Below are positions 12,517 through 22,898 of a stretch of DNA of 64,000 bases, piece by piece. The notes below the pieces were generated by a model. That model saw only the letters and a program-made list of their open reading frames with translations, did no database searches and was not told the DNA's origin. The stretch comes from Phlebopus portentosus (lineage: Eukaryota; Basidiomycota; Agaricomycetes; Boletales; Boletinellaceae): contig JAYXKI010000012.1 of assembly GCA_037892935.1 (NCBI GenBank), positions 620,001-684,000 of the forward strand, in the 5' to 3' direction. Each line of letters opens with the position of its first letter. Position 1 is the stretch's first letter. Made by a program: the position numbers and the translations under genes.

Positions 12517-13491
12517 ATGTTGTTCAACCAGGAGGTTGTTCTTGCAGTTATCGCAGCCTCTGGTGCCGTCCCGGTCAGTGTTGCTCTTTATTTGTCTCCG
12601 CGCTGACTTCTGACAAAATTTGGTCCAGGCGCCCACCGCATCTTCAAGCGCGCTGGTAGCAGCTACCTCCTCTCCCTCGATTGCGACCGCAGTTGCTTCC
12701 TCTGCTAGTGCAGTGACCAATGCTACAGTCTCGTCTGCATCAGTTGTGACAAACGTTGTTTCCTCTTCGATTGCACCACAGGTAGATGCCGTTACGAGCC
12801 CATCCATCGCATCGGATGCGGCCACCACTTCGCTCGTCACGAAGAGAGCCGTGGCTAACTCCACTGTTGTCGCTCTTGAGTCCCAGACTTCGGCGATTAC
12901 GAAGAATGTTGCATCCAGCTCTAGCCTTGCTCAGGACGTCGTCACTTCTACTCTCGCGAAGCAAGCAACTGTCACCTCTCCAGTGGTTAAGGCCGCTCCC
13001 AACTCCGCATCCTCGCCAGAGGTCAACGCCCTGTCTGCCACCTCAAGCGTCGTGGAGAACGTCTCTTCCACCTCCGCGGTCTCCAAGCGCGCGGTTCCTA
13101 GCGCGCCAGCCAGCGCTGCTGCTTCCGCTTCATCGATCGTGCAGAACGCAGCTTCAACGGTCTCTGCCGCAGAGAATGTCGTCTCAACCCCTGCAACTGC
13201 GGTTGAATCCGTCTCTTTTGTCGCGAAGGATATTGCAACTTCCGCTTCTGCTGCCTCCCTTGCGAAGAACGTTGCCTCTACGACAAATTCAGCGTCGTCA
13301 ATCGAACAAGCTGTGGATCTGCTACGTCTAGCGCGTGATCCCTTGGTGTTGCTCGAGGTAAGAACTTTTAGTTGCCTTTAGGTTTCTGATTTGTGTGACG
13401 TGAAGTATCACAGAGTGTCAATGCCTCTGCACTTCCACTGTCTTTTCAGACGCATTTCTCTCATCACAAGACCTGTCTCTACTGCGTTTAG
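12517..13491 (+). CDS. Ser/Ala/Val-rich secreted low-complexity protein
   Basis: Model join(12517..12573,12629..13357,13414..13491), about 287 aa. Exon 1 encodes a 19-residue hydrophobic leader (MLFNQEVVLAVIAASGAVP). A 55 nt intron follows, then a long stretch of Ser, Ala, Val and Thr with scattered Asn. Two dibasic sites share the context KRAV (VTKRAVANS, VSKRAVPSA) and could be Kex2 cleavage sites. The composition resembles cell-wall or mucin-like secreted proteins, and no enzyme domain is visible. The third exon depends on a GTAAGA donor at 13358 and a TATCACAG acceptor. If unspliced, the frame ends at 13381; a TTTTCAG acceptor at 13449 is also in frame. Function unknown. Confidence 0.62.
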
Positions 13492-13832
13492 AATAAAATC
13501 ATACAGATGCTTTTTATCGTTAAACAAAACCATACGATGCATGCAGTCATGTCGGAAATTCCAGTTTGCAGTCTTGAAGAACTAATCTAGTCGTTTATCT
13601 AAATGGTTTGTAAATGCGGTGGATCCGAATTGACCTTGCGCGACGTAAATAACCTGAGCGGCGGAACGATCAAGAGATTTATATGAAATACTAGGATGCT
13701 CGAATGGATATTGCAAAGTCATCGAACAGGGATACAGCAATGCGATGTCTTGATGATGATAAGAGCCTTCCAACAATCCAATCTCGCGATTTAAAATTGT
13801 TCGCGACGGGTCTCTTCCACTCGCTAACGTGT

Positions 13833-14100
13833 TCAGTCACAAAACTACATTGGAATTCGAAGCACGTCAGTCTATGCATGAGCTTTTAATGATCATGAAG
13901 CTTGCCGGTTCTCCAATGATCGGTATCACAAATCCATCACAACAGTCAGAACAGAACTCGACGGCTGCGGTGGCGTCTCCAGGCGTGCTTGGATCCAACA
14001 CACAGATGGAGCCAGACGGAAGACAAGGCTTATCCTGTGGTGCAGCGCCTACGCCGATGACAGCCACGAAAAGTGATGCTAATGCGACGATGTACTTCAT
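13833..14100 (-). CDS. six-cysteine small secreted protein, copy 1
   Basis: Two exons, complement(join(13833..13844,13906..14100)), 68 aa. A signal peptide (MKYIVALASLFVAVIGVGA) is followed by a short mature peptide with the family spacing C-x6-C-x16-C-x2-CC-x12-C. The last exon is only 12 nt and supplies the final residues FCD. I infer this exon because the three paralogues end in the same way. Here the intron begins GCAAGC instead of GT, so it would be a GC-AG intron; unspliced, the frame would end in an unrelated tail. No recognised fold; likely an apoplastic or effector-like peptide, which is inference only. Confidence 0.75.
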
Positions 14101-14200
14101 CTGAGAAAAGTGGTGTGGTTGTGAAGTCGAAAGTAACGCTGCTATAGAGCCTTGAAAGTAAAGTGTCGGATACTGTTTTAGTATGCGTCCGCAAGGATGG

Positions 14201-14207
14201 TTTTATA
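14201..14207 (-). promoter_or_regulatory. TATA box, SSP1
   Basis: TATAAAA on the minus strand about 100 bases upstream of the ATG at 14100; a TATA box lies at a similar distance upstream of each paralogue. Confidence 0.55.
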
Positions 14208-14990
14208 CTCTCGGCTCATTTTGCTTTCCGTTGTTCGCTTTAAAAGACATCATCTTGGTATGACAAAAAAAAACATGAATCTCCGGGTCCGTGCTCCACG
14301 CATACTTAGTCAGAAGGAGCCCTTGCATCGCGTATGTTCCGCAAAGAAAAAGAGTCACAAGGTCGTCGATTCGAACAAATCATGTTACGTGGAAAGACAA
14401 GAATTGGCAAGAGACGTAGACATTGCAAATTCATGACCCGTACAGGTCATGAGCGGAATCGTGAAACGAATTGGCTTGCGAAAGCCACACCCACGAATCC
14501 CTCAGTAACACCGAAAATAATGCAACTTAAGCATACCTATGCAAAAGTTTCGAATGGAGACATGACTGAGACAACCGGCTAATTTGAAAACGCCAGTTCG
14601 AGATGCCAGTCTGATGCCGCCGGGTGGAGGGAGGACGAGCTAAGAAGTCGGTGAATCCGAGCGTTTGCTTAAATTTTCTGTGTCAACCTTTTCATGACAA
14701 AGAGAATGACATGAGGACAAACTGCTGATTGAATGTTGACAAGACGCGAATTATGCCCGCAAGTCCCATGATTGATGGCGGAGCTCAAATCGGTATTTCA
14801 AAATGCACGAACTCAAAAATTCACGCGGCATCTTTTCTCCTCAGTCGAACTTGTATTATTATGTTCAGCTAGCGATTGATAAGTAGATAAAATGTTTTGC
14901 GCCTCAGCCGGCTCGATGGCAGATACCTTTCCTACGCAGACCATCTAATCCAAGTCCTGTTTATTCCTAAAGGAACCTCGACGACTTTCT

Positions 14991-15264
14991 TCAGTTACAG
15001 ACCTATTGAAACAACCAGCAAAGGCTAAGTCAGTATCATTAGGCCCCCGTACGGCTCTAGAAGACATACGCCGGTGTTTTCGTTGACTCCAGGTGTAAAT
15101 CCGTTGCAGCATCTCGAACAAAACTCGACGGCGAGTCCAATTTCGCCGGGTTCGGGTGGGTCGATCAGGCAACTGAAGCCAGTTTCGTGACACGGAACTT
15201 GTGGCGTAGCACGTGCGCTAAGAGCGGCGACAAAAAGCACGGCCAGTGCAGTGAAGGATCTCAT
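14991..15264 (-). CDS. six-cysteine small secreted protein, copy 3
   Basis: Two exons, complement(join(14991..15002,15070..15264)), 68 aa. Signal peptide MRSFTALAVLFVAALSARA, then C-x6-C-x16-C-x2-CC-x13-C with the motif EFCSRCCNGFTPG. The donor GTATGT falls at the phase-0 point just before the last cysteine, the acceptor is TTTCAATAG, and the 12 nt exon encodes VCN and stop. The same total length (207 nt of coding sequence) is found in all four paralogues. It pairs with copy 4, with which it shares the MRSFT signal peptide. Function unknown. Confidence 0.8.
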
Positions 15265-15363
15265 TGCGTAGAGTGGTAAGTCTCGATTCGAATGCGAGTA
15301 GCTCTTGTAGCGGTTGCGAATGCTCGGCTTGACCACAATGGCTTTTTCAACAGCCTAACCTCG

Positions 15364-15370
15364 TTTTATA
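15364..15370 (-). promoter_or_regulatory. TATA box, SSP3
   Basis: TATAAAA on the minus strand, about 100 bases before the ATG at 15264. Confidence 0.5.
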
Positions 15371-15559
15371 TCCTTTGCTTCATTTCCCACTCCGCCCGTG
15401 GCGCAAGCTTGGCGAAACAACAAGGTAGTTCCGGATGTTACAATTACATGTACTTGCTGCCAGTCGACGTATTGAACTGACTTGGCCGTCGAACACGGGA
15501 CAGAATAACAGCAGACACAACGGAATTTATTCAATTACGCGGCGGAGTTATTTCAGGCG

Positions 15560-15960
15560 GTGCATGGAGAATATGCAAATCCAACTTCTGAATCGGTGCG
15601 GGCGGGCTCTTGAAACACGCCTAGGTGACGGAACCAGAGATGCCAAGACCAGTGCAAATATTCTATCTTGGCCATTAGCGTCAAGAAACTCCGGATCAAG
15701 GTATATGTTCTAGTCCGCGAGTGAATATCACGGTGAATATACAATCCCGTTCATTACAAAGACCAAACAGATGCCTTGCAGTCCGCAAATGTGGTGTGGT
15801 TGAAGGTCAGCTCGGAAACACCGATAAGTCACCTTAAATGCGTTTGATGAGCGATCATATCAGTTCTGAAGACATGCACTCATGTACAATTAAAAGTTGA
15901 TATGCCTCAGACAAGAAGGATGCTACGTCTCTAAATGTCACAGAACTTTCTAACGGACAT
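15560..15960. repeat. segmental duplication block 3, copy 1
   Basis: Matches 18120-18570 in direct orientation. Alignable anchors are GAGATGCCAAG, CCTTGCAGTC and CCTCAGACA-GAAGGA. A minus-strand peptide resembling LGISxxxTxxCFKxxPxPIQ can be read in both copies, so a third gene family may have been duplicated here. I cannot define its exons. Confidence 0.6.
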
Positions 15961-16354
15961 CAAAGCTAAGATACAGCTTACAAAAAGGATGGCCGATTTT
16001 TGTGCTCGTTCAGGGAGACAAACAGCTATATTCTCCTTCAGATTGATTTTCCGTTACACATGTATGGGCCATCACTGATGCACCCGACAACTTTACATCC
16101 AATTCTTTGTATCCCACGGCACCGAGCAATTCGCTTATGACCTGAATTCTTCTTCAGTTGCAGACCTATCCAAGGAAACAAGATTTGTGTAAATGAGAAT
16201 CTACTGGCTCTAGGGCTCCGAGGCGTATACGCTATACGCGCGTATGGAACTGGGATACAGAGGTGCGATTAATGATGCTTAGGACATTTGACTAATCCAG
16301 CCGTGTGAGACAAAAACGTTCGCGACGCGTTTCTTCTGCCTCCCGCCAACAGGT

Positions 16355-16620
16355 TCAATCACAAACCTATATATAAATTCGGTGTGCGTCAGTCTAAGCA
16401 TGAGCTTGATTGCTACGAAGCCTACCCCAGTGTTTGCATCGACTTGTGAGAATCCGTTGCAACAAGTGGAACAAAACACAGGCTGGATAGTGACGTCTCC
16501 GGGTGTGCTTGGGTCTAAGAAGCAATTCGAGCCAGACGGAAGGCAAGGCTTATCCTGTGGTGCAGCGCTTATGCCGATGACAGCCACGAAAAGTGAGGCT
16601 AGAGTAACGATGTACTTCAT
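16355..16620 (-). CDS. six-cysteine small secreted protein, copy 2
   Basis: Two exons, complement(join(16355..16366,16426..16620)), 68 aa. Signal peptide MKYIVTLASLFVAVIGISA. The mature part has C-x6-C-x16-C-x2-CC-x12-C and FCSTCCNGFSQVDANTG. A 59 nt intron (GTAGGC donor, CTGAC branch-like site, TATATAG acceptor) separates off a 12 nt exon encoding VCD. Read without splicing, the frame runs on into an implausible 48-residue tail and loses the sixth cysteine, which supports the intron. Closest relative is copy 1. Confidence 0.8.
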
Positions 16621-16710
16621 CTGAGTAGAGTGTTCTGATTGCGAGGTCGAAAGTCAGAGCCTTGAAGGCAAATGTGGTGAATGATATTCAAGCATGCGGC
16701 AACAAGGATG

Positions 16711-16718
16711 TTTTTATA
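16711..16718 (-). promoter_or_regulatory. TATA box, SSP2
   Basis: TATAAAAA on the minus strand about 95 bases before the ATG at 16620. Confidence 0.5.
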
Positions 16719-17467
16719 GTCTCAGCTCTTCTTACTTTCCGTTGCTCGCTTTCAAATACATGGGCTTGGCAAGACAGAAAATGCATCTCCGGGTCCGTGC
16801 TCCGCGCATATTTCGTCAGAAGGAGTCCTTGGATTGTGTAGTTCCGCACAGAAAACGAGTCATAAGGCCGTCGATTCGAACAAATCATGTCACGTAGAAA
16901 GACAAAAATAAGCAAAGGATGCAGACTTTGCAAATTCAGGGCTATGAGCGGAATCGTGAAACGACTTGAAGTTGACCTAAAAAAGACATGCCCACGGAAC
17001 CCATAGTGATGCCGACGACAATGCACTTTCAGCATACCTATGTTCAAAACTATGAACGAAGCCAAGACAGAGGCGGTGGATCTAATGGGAAACGCCATCT
17101 TGAGCTGGTGGTCTGATGTCACGTGGGGAGGAAATAAGCTAAAGTCGGTCGGTGAATGTAGTCATCCGCTCGATCATTCAGTGCTCGATCATTCAGTGTC
17201 CGGTGGTGCACAGTTTTATGGTAATACGAGGAAAGACAGCTAACCGAACTGACAAGATTTGAACGAACGATGCGCATGACTGTCAGAATATCTCCATCGC
17301 GTAATTGAATAATTCCCGTTATGCCTGCTGCTGTGTCGTTCCGTGTTCGACGACCCAGTCAGTTGCCTATGTCGGCTGACGATATATGCGTGTAATCGGA
17401 ACATCCGGGCGACTCTGCTGTCTCGCCAAGCTTGTGCCACGGGCGCAGTGGGAAATGAAGCAAAGGA

Positions 17468-17474
17468 TATAAAG
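17468..17474 (+). promoter_or_regulatory. TATA box, SSP4
   Basis: TATAAAG about 110 bases before the ATG at 17580. Confidence 0.5.
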
Positions 17475-17579
17475 CGAGCTTAGACTGTTGACAAAGTCAC
17501 CTTAGACAAGCTGAGCAGTCGCAACCACCACAATACCCATCACTGGTCGCATTCGAGTCCGAACTTATCACTATAAACG

Positions 17580-17852
17580 ATGAGATCCTTCACTACACTG
17601 GCCGTACTTTTCGTCTCCGCTCTGGGCGTACGTGCCTGTCACGAAGCTGGCTTCAGTTGCCTTATAGGCTCACCCGCCGGCCCCGGGGGAGTTGGGCTCG
17701 ACGTCGAGTTCTGTTCGACATGCTGCAATGGCTTTACACCCGACCCCAACGGTAGCACTGGTGTATGTATTCCGGAGACACACGAGACCTGATGACACTG
17801 ACTTCGCCTTTGATTGTTGCTTCAATAGACTTGTAACGGGACTGGCGTGTAA
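17580..17852 (+). CDS. six-cysteine small secreted protein, copy 4
   Basis: Preferred model join(17580..17762,17829..17852), 68 aa. Signal peptide MRSFTTLAVLFVSALGVRA, then CHEAGFSC and EFCSTCCNGFTPD. It lacks four residues after the signal peptide compared with copy 3. The donor GTATGT and acceptor CTTCAATAG are in the conserved places, giving a terminal exon TCNGTGV. A second acceptor (GAGCAG, exon 17880..17891) would give YCN and stop, which is closer to copy 3; the extra DNA between the two acceptors is an insertion relative to copy 3. Either way the sixth cysteine is kept. It is the only copy on the plus strand, because its block is inverted. Confidence 0.78.
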
Positions 17853-18119
17853 TATAATATTAATGGCACCAACGAGCAGTACTGTAACTGAAGAGAGTCG
17901 TTATGCTTCCTTTGGAACAAGTTGGACTTGGATTAGATGGTTCGCGTAGGAAGATTTTCTAGCACCGAGTCGACTGAGGCGGAAAGCATTTTATTTACTA
18001 CTTGCTAGTTGAACAGGATGCAAGTTCGAATGAGAACAGAACTGCGTGTGAATTATCGAAATCATTTTGAAACACCGATTTGAGCTCCGCCATCTGTATT
18101 CATATAATTTCTATTTTCT

Positions 18120-18570
18120 TACTGGACCACGAGGAAAATGCAAATCAAACTCCTGGATCGGTACGGGTGTGTTCTTGAAACATTTCTGAGTGGCGGCACG
18201 AGAGATGCCAAGCCCATCATAGTTGCAGAGTACACGCGAATGTTTCCAAGTAAATACCATACGTATGTGTGCATCGGGCACAAGCGCCAAGAAGCTCCGG
18301 ACCAAGATATGTTCTCCCGGATAGACGACGAGTGAATATTCCGGCGAGTTCTGAATATCACACATAGACGCCTTGCAGTCAGCAGGTATGGCGTGGTTGA
18401 TTGTTAGCTCGAAAACGCCACTAAAGCACCTGAAATACGATCAATGCACGGTCATATCGTGCCTCGAGGTCTCAGACTCAAACCAATCTTGTACAATGGA
18501 AACCAGATACACCTCAGACAGGAAGGAAGCTACGTTTCTAATCTTACAGAACGTCGGAGCACAAGTAATC
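18120..18570. repeat. segmental duplication block 3, copy 2
   Basis: Direct partner of 15560-15960. Confidence 0.6.
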
Positions 18571-19117
18571 AACCTACAAATTCTCTTGAGTGAGAAAGTT
18601 TGTCCTTGTTCAGAACTGTATTCTCCTTCAAGCAGCCTCACGTCACACGGGTATGGGTAATCCGGGATTATGGGCGGCTTCAAGAAGCATTTTTGTACAA
18701 AAACATGAAGTCACCGGGCCAGGAGGAGTTCATATACTCCTGGTGGGTACACAGCAGCCTTTACAATGGAGAAATACTGGTCATGATCTCACACACTTGG
18801 CTAGTTCAGCAGGATTATTGGAACAAGATCATATTCAAAACTGTACGCAACATCTTCACGGAACGACGTCTAACGACATAGGTCACATATCAACGAGTAA
18901 AACAGGAAACAAACGAGTAAACGCGATACACAGACAGAGAGACAGACATCACGAATTCAATTTAACCGGCACCGTCAGAAACCTCGTCAAACCCTGCAAA
19001 GCGACGTAGTTTAGCTATGCCATTTACACAAAAGTGAAACCTAGACACTCACGACCAAAACTCATTCCAGTAACACTGTTTGAGAGCCTTTTTCCCTATA
19101 GCCTTTCAAGTGCATAT
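18571..19117. other. intergenic, no gene recognised
   Basis: Two plus-strand frames (18590-19009 and 18600-18881) overlap here; neither has a signal peptide, domain or family resemblance. Confidence 0.4.
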
Positions 19118-20755
19118 CTAGATAGTCAACTAGATTAGCATTCTGCCAAGATCTCTGCGTTATCTCGTACTTACTCCAAGTCCCGCGGGGGGTGCTACAG
19201 AGACCCCATTGGATCCGTCGAGACCGGGAATGGCGCTGGCATTTGGGATCGGTGCGCAAGCCGTACCAGAAGGGCACTCGACGAGCTGGATGCTGGATGG
19301 TAGAGCACCGGAAAGAGCGCCTGCAACGCAGAAGGATGGCACGCCGGATGGAGCGGCCGAAGGCAGAGAAACAGAGAGACTCGGTACCGGCAAGGACGGA
19401 ATGGGAAGGCTTGGGCTGGGAATCGGCAAGCTGGAGATCAAACTAGTGGGAAGCGGAAGAGAAACAGAAGGGATCGAAAGCTGACGGGCTTCCAAAGAAG
19501 GGGCAGCCACCGGCAGAGAAACCGGAAGGCTTGGAACCGGCAGCGATGGAACCGGCAAGGAAACTGGAAGACTCGGGCTAGGGATTGGCAAGCTTGGGAC
19601 CACGCTGGTGGGAAGTGGAAGAGACACCGACGGGATAGAAAGCTGGCGGGCTTCCAGAGACGGGGCTGCCAAAGGCAATGAAACCGGAAGACTCGGTACC
19701 GGCAAGCTCGGAATCACGCTGGTCGGAAGTGAAAGAGACACGGAAGGGATTGAAAGCTGACGAGCTTCTAAAGAAGGGGCAGACAATGGTAAGGAAACCG
19801 GCAGGCTTGGAACCGGAAGGGATGGAATGGGCAAAGACGCCGGAACACTCGGGCTGGGAATCGGCAAGCTCGAAATCAAGCTAGTGGGAAGCGGAAGAGA
19901 AACCGATGGAATCGAAAGCTGGCGGGCTTCCAGAGACGGGGCTGCCAAAGGCAATGTAACCGGAAGACTCGGTACCGGCAAGCTCGGAATCACGCTGGTC
20001 GGAAGTGAAAGAGACACGGAAGGGATTGAAAGCTGACGAGCTTCCAAAGAAGGGGCAGCCAATGGTAAGGAAACCGGCAGGCTTGGAACCGGAAGGGATG
20101 GAATGGGCAAAGACGCCGGAACACTCGGGCTGGGAATCGGCAAGCTCGAAATCAAGCTAGTGGGAAGCGGAAGAGAAACCGATGGAATCGAAAGCTGGCG
20201 GGCCTCCAAAGACGGGGCTGCCAAAGGCAATGAAACTGGAAGACTCGGTACCGGCAAGGATGGGATGGCAAGGCTTGGGGACGGGATCGGCAAGCTCGGG
20301 ACCAAGCCGGTGGGAAGTGGAAGGGAAACGGAGGGGATCGAGAGCTGACGAGCTTCCAAAGAAGGGGCAGCCACCGGCAGGGAAACCGGAAGGCTTGGGA
20401 CCGGCAGAGACGGAACCGGCGAGGAAACCGGTAGGCTCGGGCTGGGAACTGGTAGACTCAGACTAAGGCTGGTCGAAAGCGGAAGGGAAACCGACGGGAT
20501 TGACAGCTGTCGGGCCTCCAAAGACGGAGCTGCCAAAGGCAGAGAAACCGGAAGGCTCGGGACTGGTAAGGACGGGATGGGAAGGCTCGGGCTAGGAATT
20601 GGCAAGCTCGGGATCAAGCTAGTAGCGAGCGTAAAGGAAATTGAAGGGATTGAAAGCTGCCGGTCCTCCAAAAACGGGTCTGCCTTGGGATGGGGTGCAG
20701 CAGCCGCGAAGGACGCGACTATAACAGCAACAAGCAACTTGTTAAAAGACTGCAT
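19118..20755 (-). CDS. secreted repeat protein with nine LE[AD]RQLSIPS units
   Basis: Two exons, complement(join(19118..19129,19175..20755)), 530 aa. ATG at 20755 begins a signal peptide (MQSFNKLLVAVIVASFAAAA). The body is Ser/Pro/Leu-rich, with nine units that each start LEARQLSIPSVS (the first is LEDRQLSIPSIS) and continue in SLPIPSP-type repeats. The C-terminal 65 or so residues differ: three cysteines in PSFCVAGALSGALPSS, VECPSGTACAPIP, then GLDGSNGVSVAPPAGLG. A GTAAGT donor right after GLG and a TAATC-TAG acceptor give a 12 nt last exon (LTI, stop). The conserved Arg at each unit boundary could be a processing site, but it is not dibasic, so Kex2 cleavage is not assured. Function unknown; wall-associated or repellent-like are guesses. 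Confidence 0.8.
19300..20670. repeat. coding minisatellite with a higher-order 276 bp period
   Basis: Within the gene, units of about 110-180 bp repeat, and two successive pairs are nearly identical: the segment starting near 19827 recurs near 20103, 276 bp away. This indicates recent expansion by unequal exchange. The period keeps the frame. Confidence 0.75.
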
Positions 20756-20840
20756 TTCGACTGCTAGAGGGTGAGAGCTTTTGAGACAAACAGTAGCAAA
20801 GCTGAATCCCGCTGGGGAACACCCACTGACCTCTCGGCCC

Positions 20841-20846
20841 TTTATA
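20841..20846 (-). promoter_or_regulatory. TATA box of the repeat-protein gene
   Basis: TATAAA on the minus strand about 90 bases before the ATG at 20755. Confidence 0.55.
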
Positions 20847-20848
20847 CC

Positions 20849-20887
20849 TTCGAGCATCCTTCGAGCATTCTTCGAGCATTCCTCGAG
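20849..20887. repeat. 11 bp tandem repeat directly upstream of the TATA box
   Basis: Three full units and a partial one: TTCGAGCATCC, TTCGAGCATTC, TTCGAGCATTC, CTCGAG. They lie immediately upstream of the TATA box; a second TATA-like ATATAAAA follows on the plus strand at about 20890. Confidence 0.8.
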
Positions 20888-22898
20888 TGCATATAAAACT
20901 AGCTTTCCAAGCAATCGGGCCACAAAGAGAACCAATAGAACGGTTCTTCGGAAGGAAGCTCGCGGGCTGTAGGTAATGACACAGATCGTCGCATTTCTGG
21001 AGAAAGTTCGCTCTCCGAATCATTTGAAGTAAATGACATGTTTCTCCTGTTCAGGTCATAAACCTTGTGAGGATACTCCGCCAATCAATTGAACTTACAG
21101 TTATTAGCCAATATACGACAAGGAGTAAGGAGTAGTCCTGGAGAAGCTCTTCTCAAGAGGCGCACGTTCTCACAGAGACGTGCTATTAAGTGCGTGATTC
21201 TGATGCAAAGTCGCAATCGACTTCGTGGTAAAATACCAGAGTTCGGATAGGGATCGGTTTTCGGGGGGACGGCCCTCTTCGTTCTCTCCAGAAGAAGAAA
21301 GTTCAAACTTTGTCCACTCTATCCCCCAAGGAAGGGTAGAGGTGAAAGCAGTGATTTTCGTTCCCAGAATTCAAGGACTCGCAGATGGCGTGTAAAGAAG
21401 ATACTTGCTAAAGGCCTCCGAAACGTCGTGGAACCCGCAGTCCTTCGTAGCAGCTCGGAGCCACTAAGCATGCGATTCTAGCTTTAAGAACGCGGAAATC
21501 TCGGAAAACTTCACGCATTTAGAAACCAGTGAACGAGAACAAGTCGGGAAATCCGTGAGTGCGAGCGCCTGCTCCCGTCGTTATGATAAATTTAACGCGC
21601 CACAAAAGCCTTCTATCTTTGTTACCAAAACTCAATTGTTGCCGATGTCAGGGAATAACTGGGATAGCGGAATTCATCTGAATTCGAAGAAGTGCTCCTG
21701 ATCATCCTTCTAAAACAAGGGTTGAGCTTTTGACGTACATTTCAAGAACCATCATCATAAACACCCCGAGCTTCCCCGCGAAGGACTTTCTGAAAAGGGT
21801 CACATCTTTGACAGAATGTAGGCAAAACAATACCGCGACTCTCAACGGTATGAGTGCAGGTACGGGAAGGGACGAACTTTGACATATCCTGACAAAATAG
21901 GAGGATGAGTGCTTTATTCGTTGTGATGCGTATGAAACAAAATCGCTCACAGATTGTCATGACGTAGTAATGTGCTATCACGATATCTTGCCTGAAATAA
22001 TACCATGTTTCCGCTCAAGGATTGCTAGTTAGAAATACGAGACTCAAAGTTACTTTCGGAAGCCTGCAAAACGAGTCGGTGTTTCAATTGTCGGCCATAG
22101 GAGTGAGAACTGTACCTTTGGTCAACGCCATCTTGTATCGCAGTAGTACCTATCAAGATCATGGTGACACTTATTCCTGGAGCTTTTTGGATATTCCTAT
22201 GCAACAAGACTATCTATCCAATCAAAAGCAACGGTCAAGGATGTTGAGCGTCTTCAAGGGACGCAGAGACGTTAATCGCATCTCAAGCCTCCCACACCTC
22301 GTGCCATCAGAGGGCAGGGAAGCTTCGTCGAGAAGCTCCACTTAATTGCACTGTAAGGATTGTTTCGTCGTGAACCTAACAGCGGCAGAGGTCGAAGGTG
22401 AGAGGCGTTCCACCGGGTCCCTCTGGTGGAAGAACCTCAGTACTAGTAAGGTTCGTTACATAAGGTCTATTACCACTTGAACTCCGCTTGAAACTTCTCG
22501 ATGTCGAAGAAAAAATGCGATTACTGAGAAGCGCTTGCTTTTCTCAATTCCATTGCTTCGAAGTTTGTCTTGAGCTGCTGGGCATTGTTATATCATAAGA
22601 AGGTAAAGATAGCCGCGAAGAACATTAAAGGGCCAGAATATCAATCCCTTCATATCATCCATGCATACATACAAAGGCTTCCACTTTACCAGTTCATGTC
22701 GGCGACGAGATGTCCCCAATTAAATGTTTGTTCAATGAGCAAACCGAAATCGAGAAACTTGGCATAAGAGGTGATCTCAGTGGAAGCGACAAGAATGTAT
22801 TTTGTGCAGCAGACTGATCAGGTAAAAGCATACATAAGCACAACGTCCTCCGTCTCTACATGAATGACTTGTCCTCCGTGGAGAAAGATGTGACGAGA
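20888..22898. other. intergenic, no gene recognised
   Basis: About 2 kb. Only short, unrelated frames on both strands; I find no exon chain, RNA gene or repeat that I can support. Confidence 0.45.

Larger units (their letters stand above)
13690..14660. repeat. segmental duplication block 1, copy 1 (carries SSP1)
   Basis: This block matches 16250-17160 in direct orientation, covering the SSP gene, its promoter and about 550 bp upstream. Shared anchors include the gene's 5' end, the CTCCGGGTCCGTGCTCC stretch near 14280/16795 and the AAGTCGG-TGAAT end. Confidence 0.75.
14770..15560. repeat. segmental duplication block 2, copy 1 (carries SSP3; inverted partner)
   Basis: Matches 17240-18100 in inverted orientation, including the whole SSP gene, its promoter and the downstream segment with GATGGCGGAGCTCAAATCGG. 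Confidence 0.75.
16250..17160. repeat. segmental duplication block 1, copy 2 (carries SSP2)
   Basis: Direct partner of 13690-14660. Confidence 0.75.
17240..18100. repeat. segmental duplication block 2, copy 2 (inverted, carries SSP4)
   Basis: Inverted partner of 14770-15560. Relative to it, this copy has about 50 bp of extra sequence just after the SSP intron acceptor. Confidence 0.75.

Noticed and set aside
19192..20774. Plus-strand Gly/Lys/Glu-rich repeat frames
   Set aside because: Exact antisense of the secreted repeat protein; low complexity explains the open frames.
20849..20887. Heat-shock element interpretation of the TTCGAGCATTC repeats
   Set aside because: The alternating TTCnnGAA arrangement required for an HSE is not formed.
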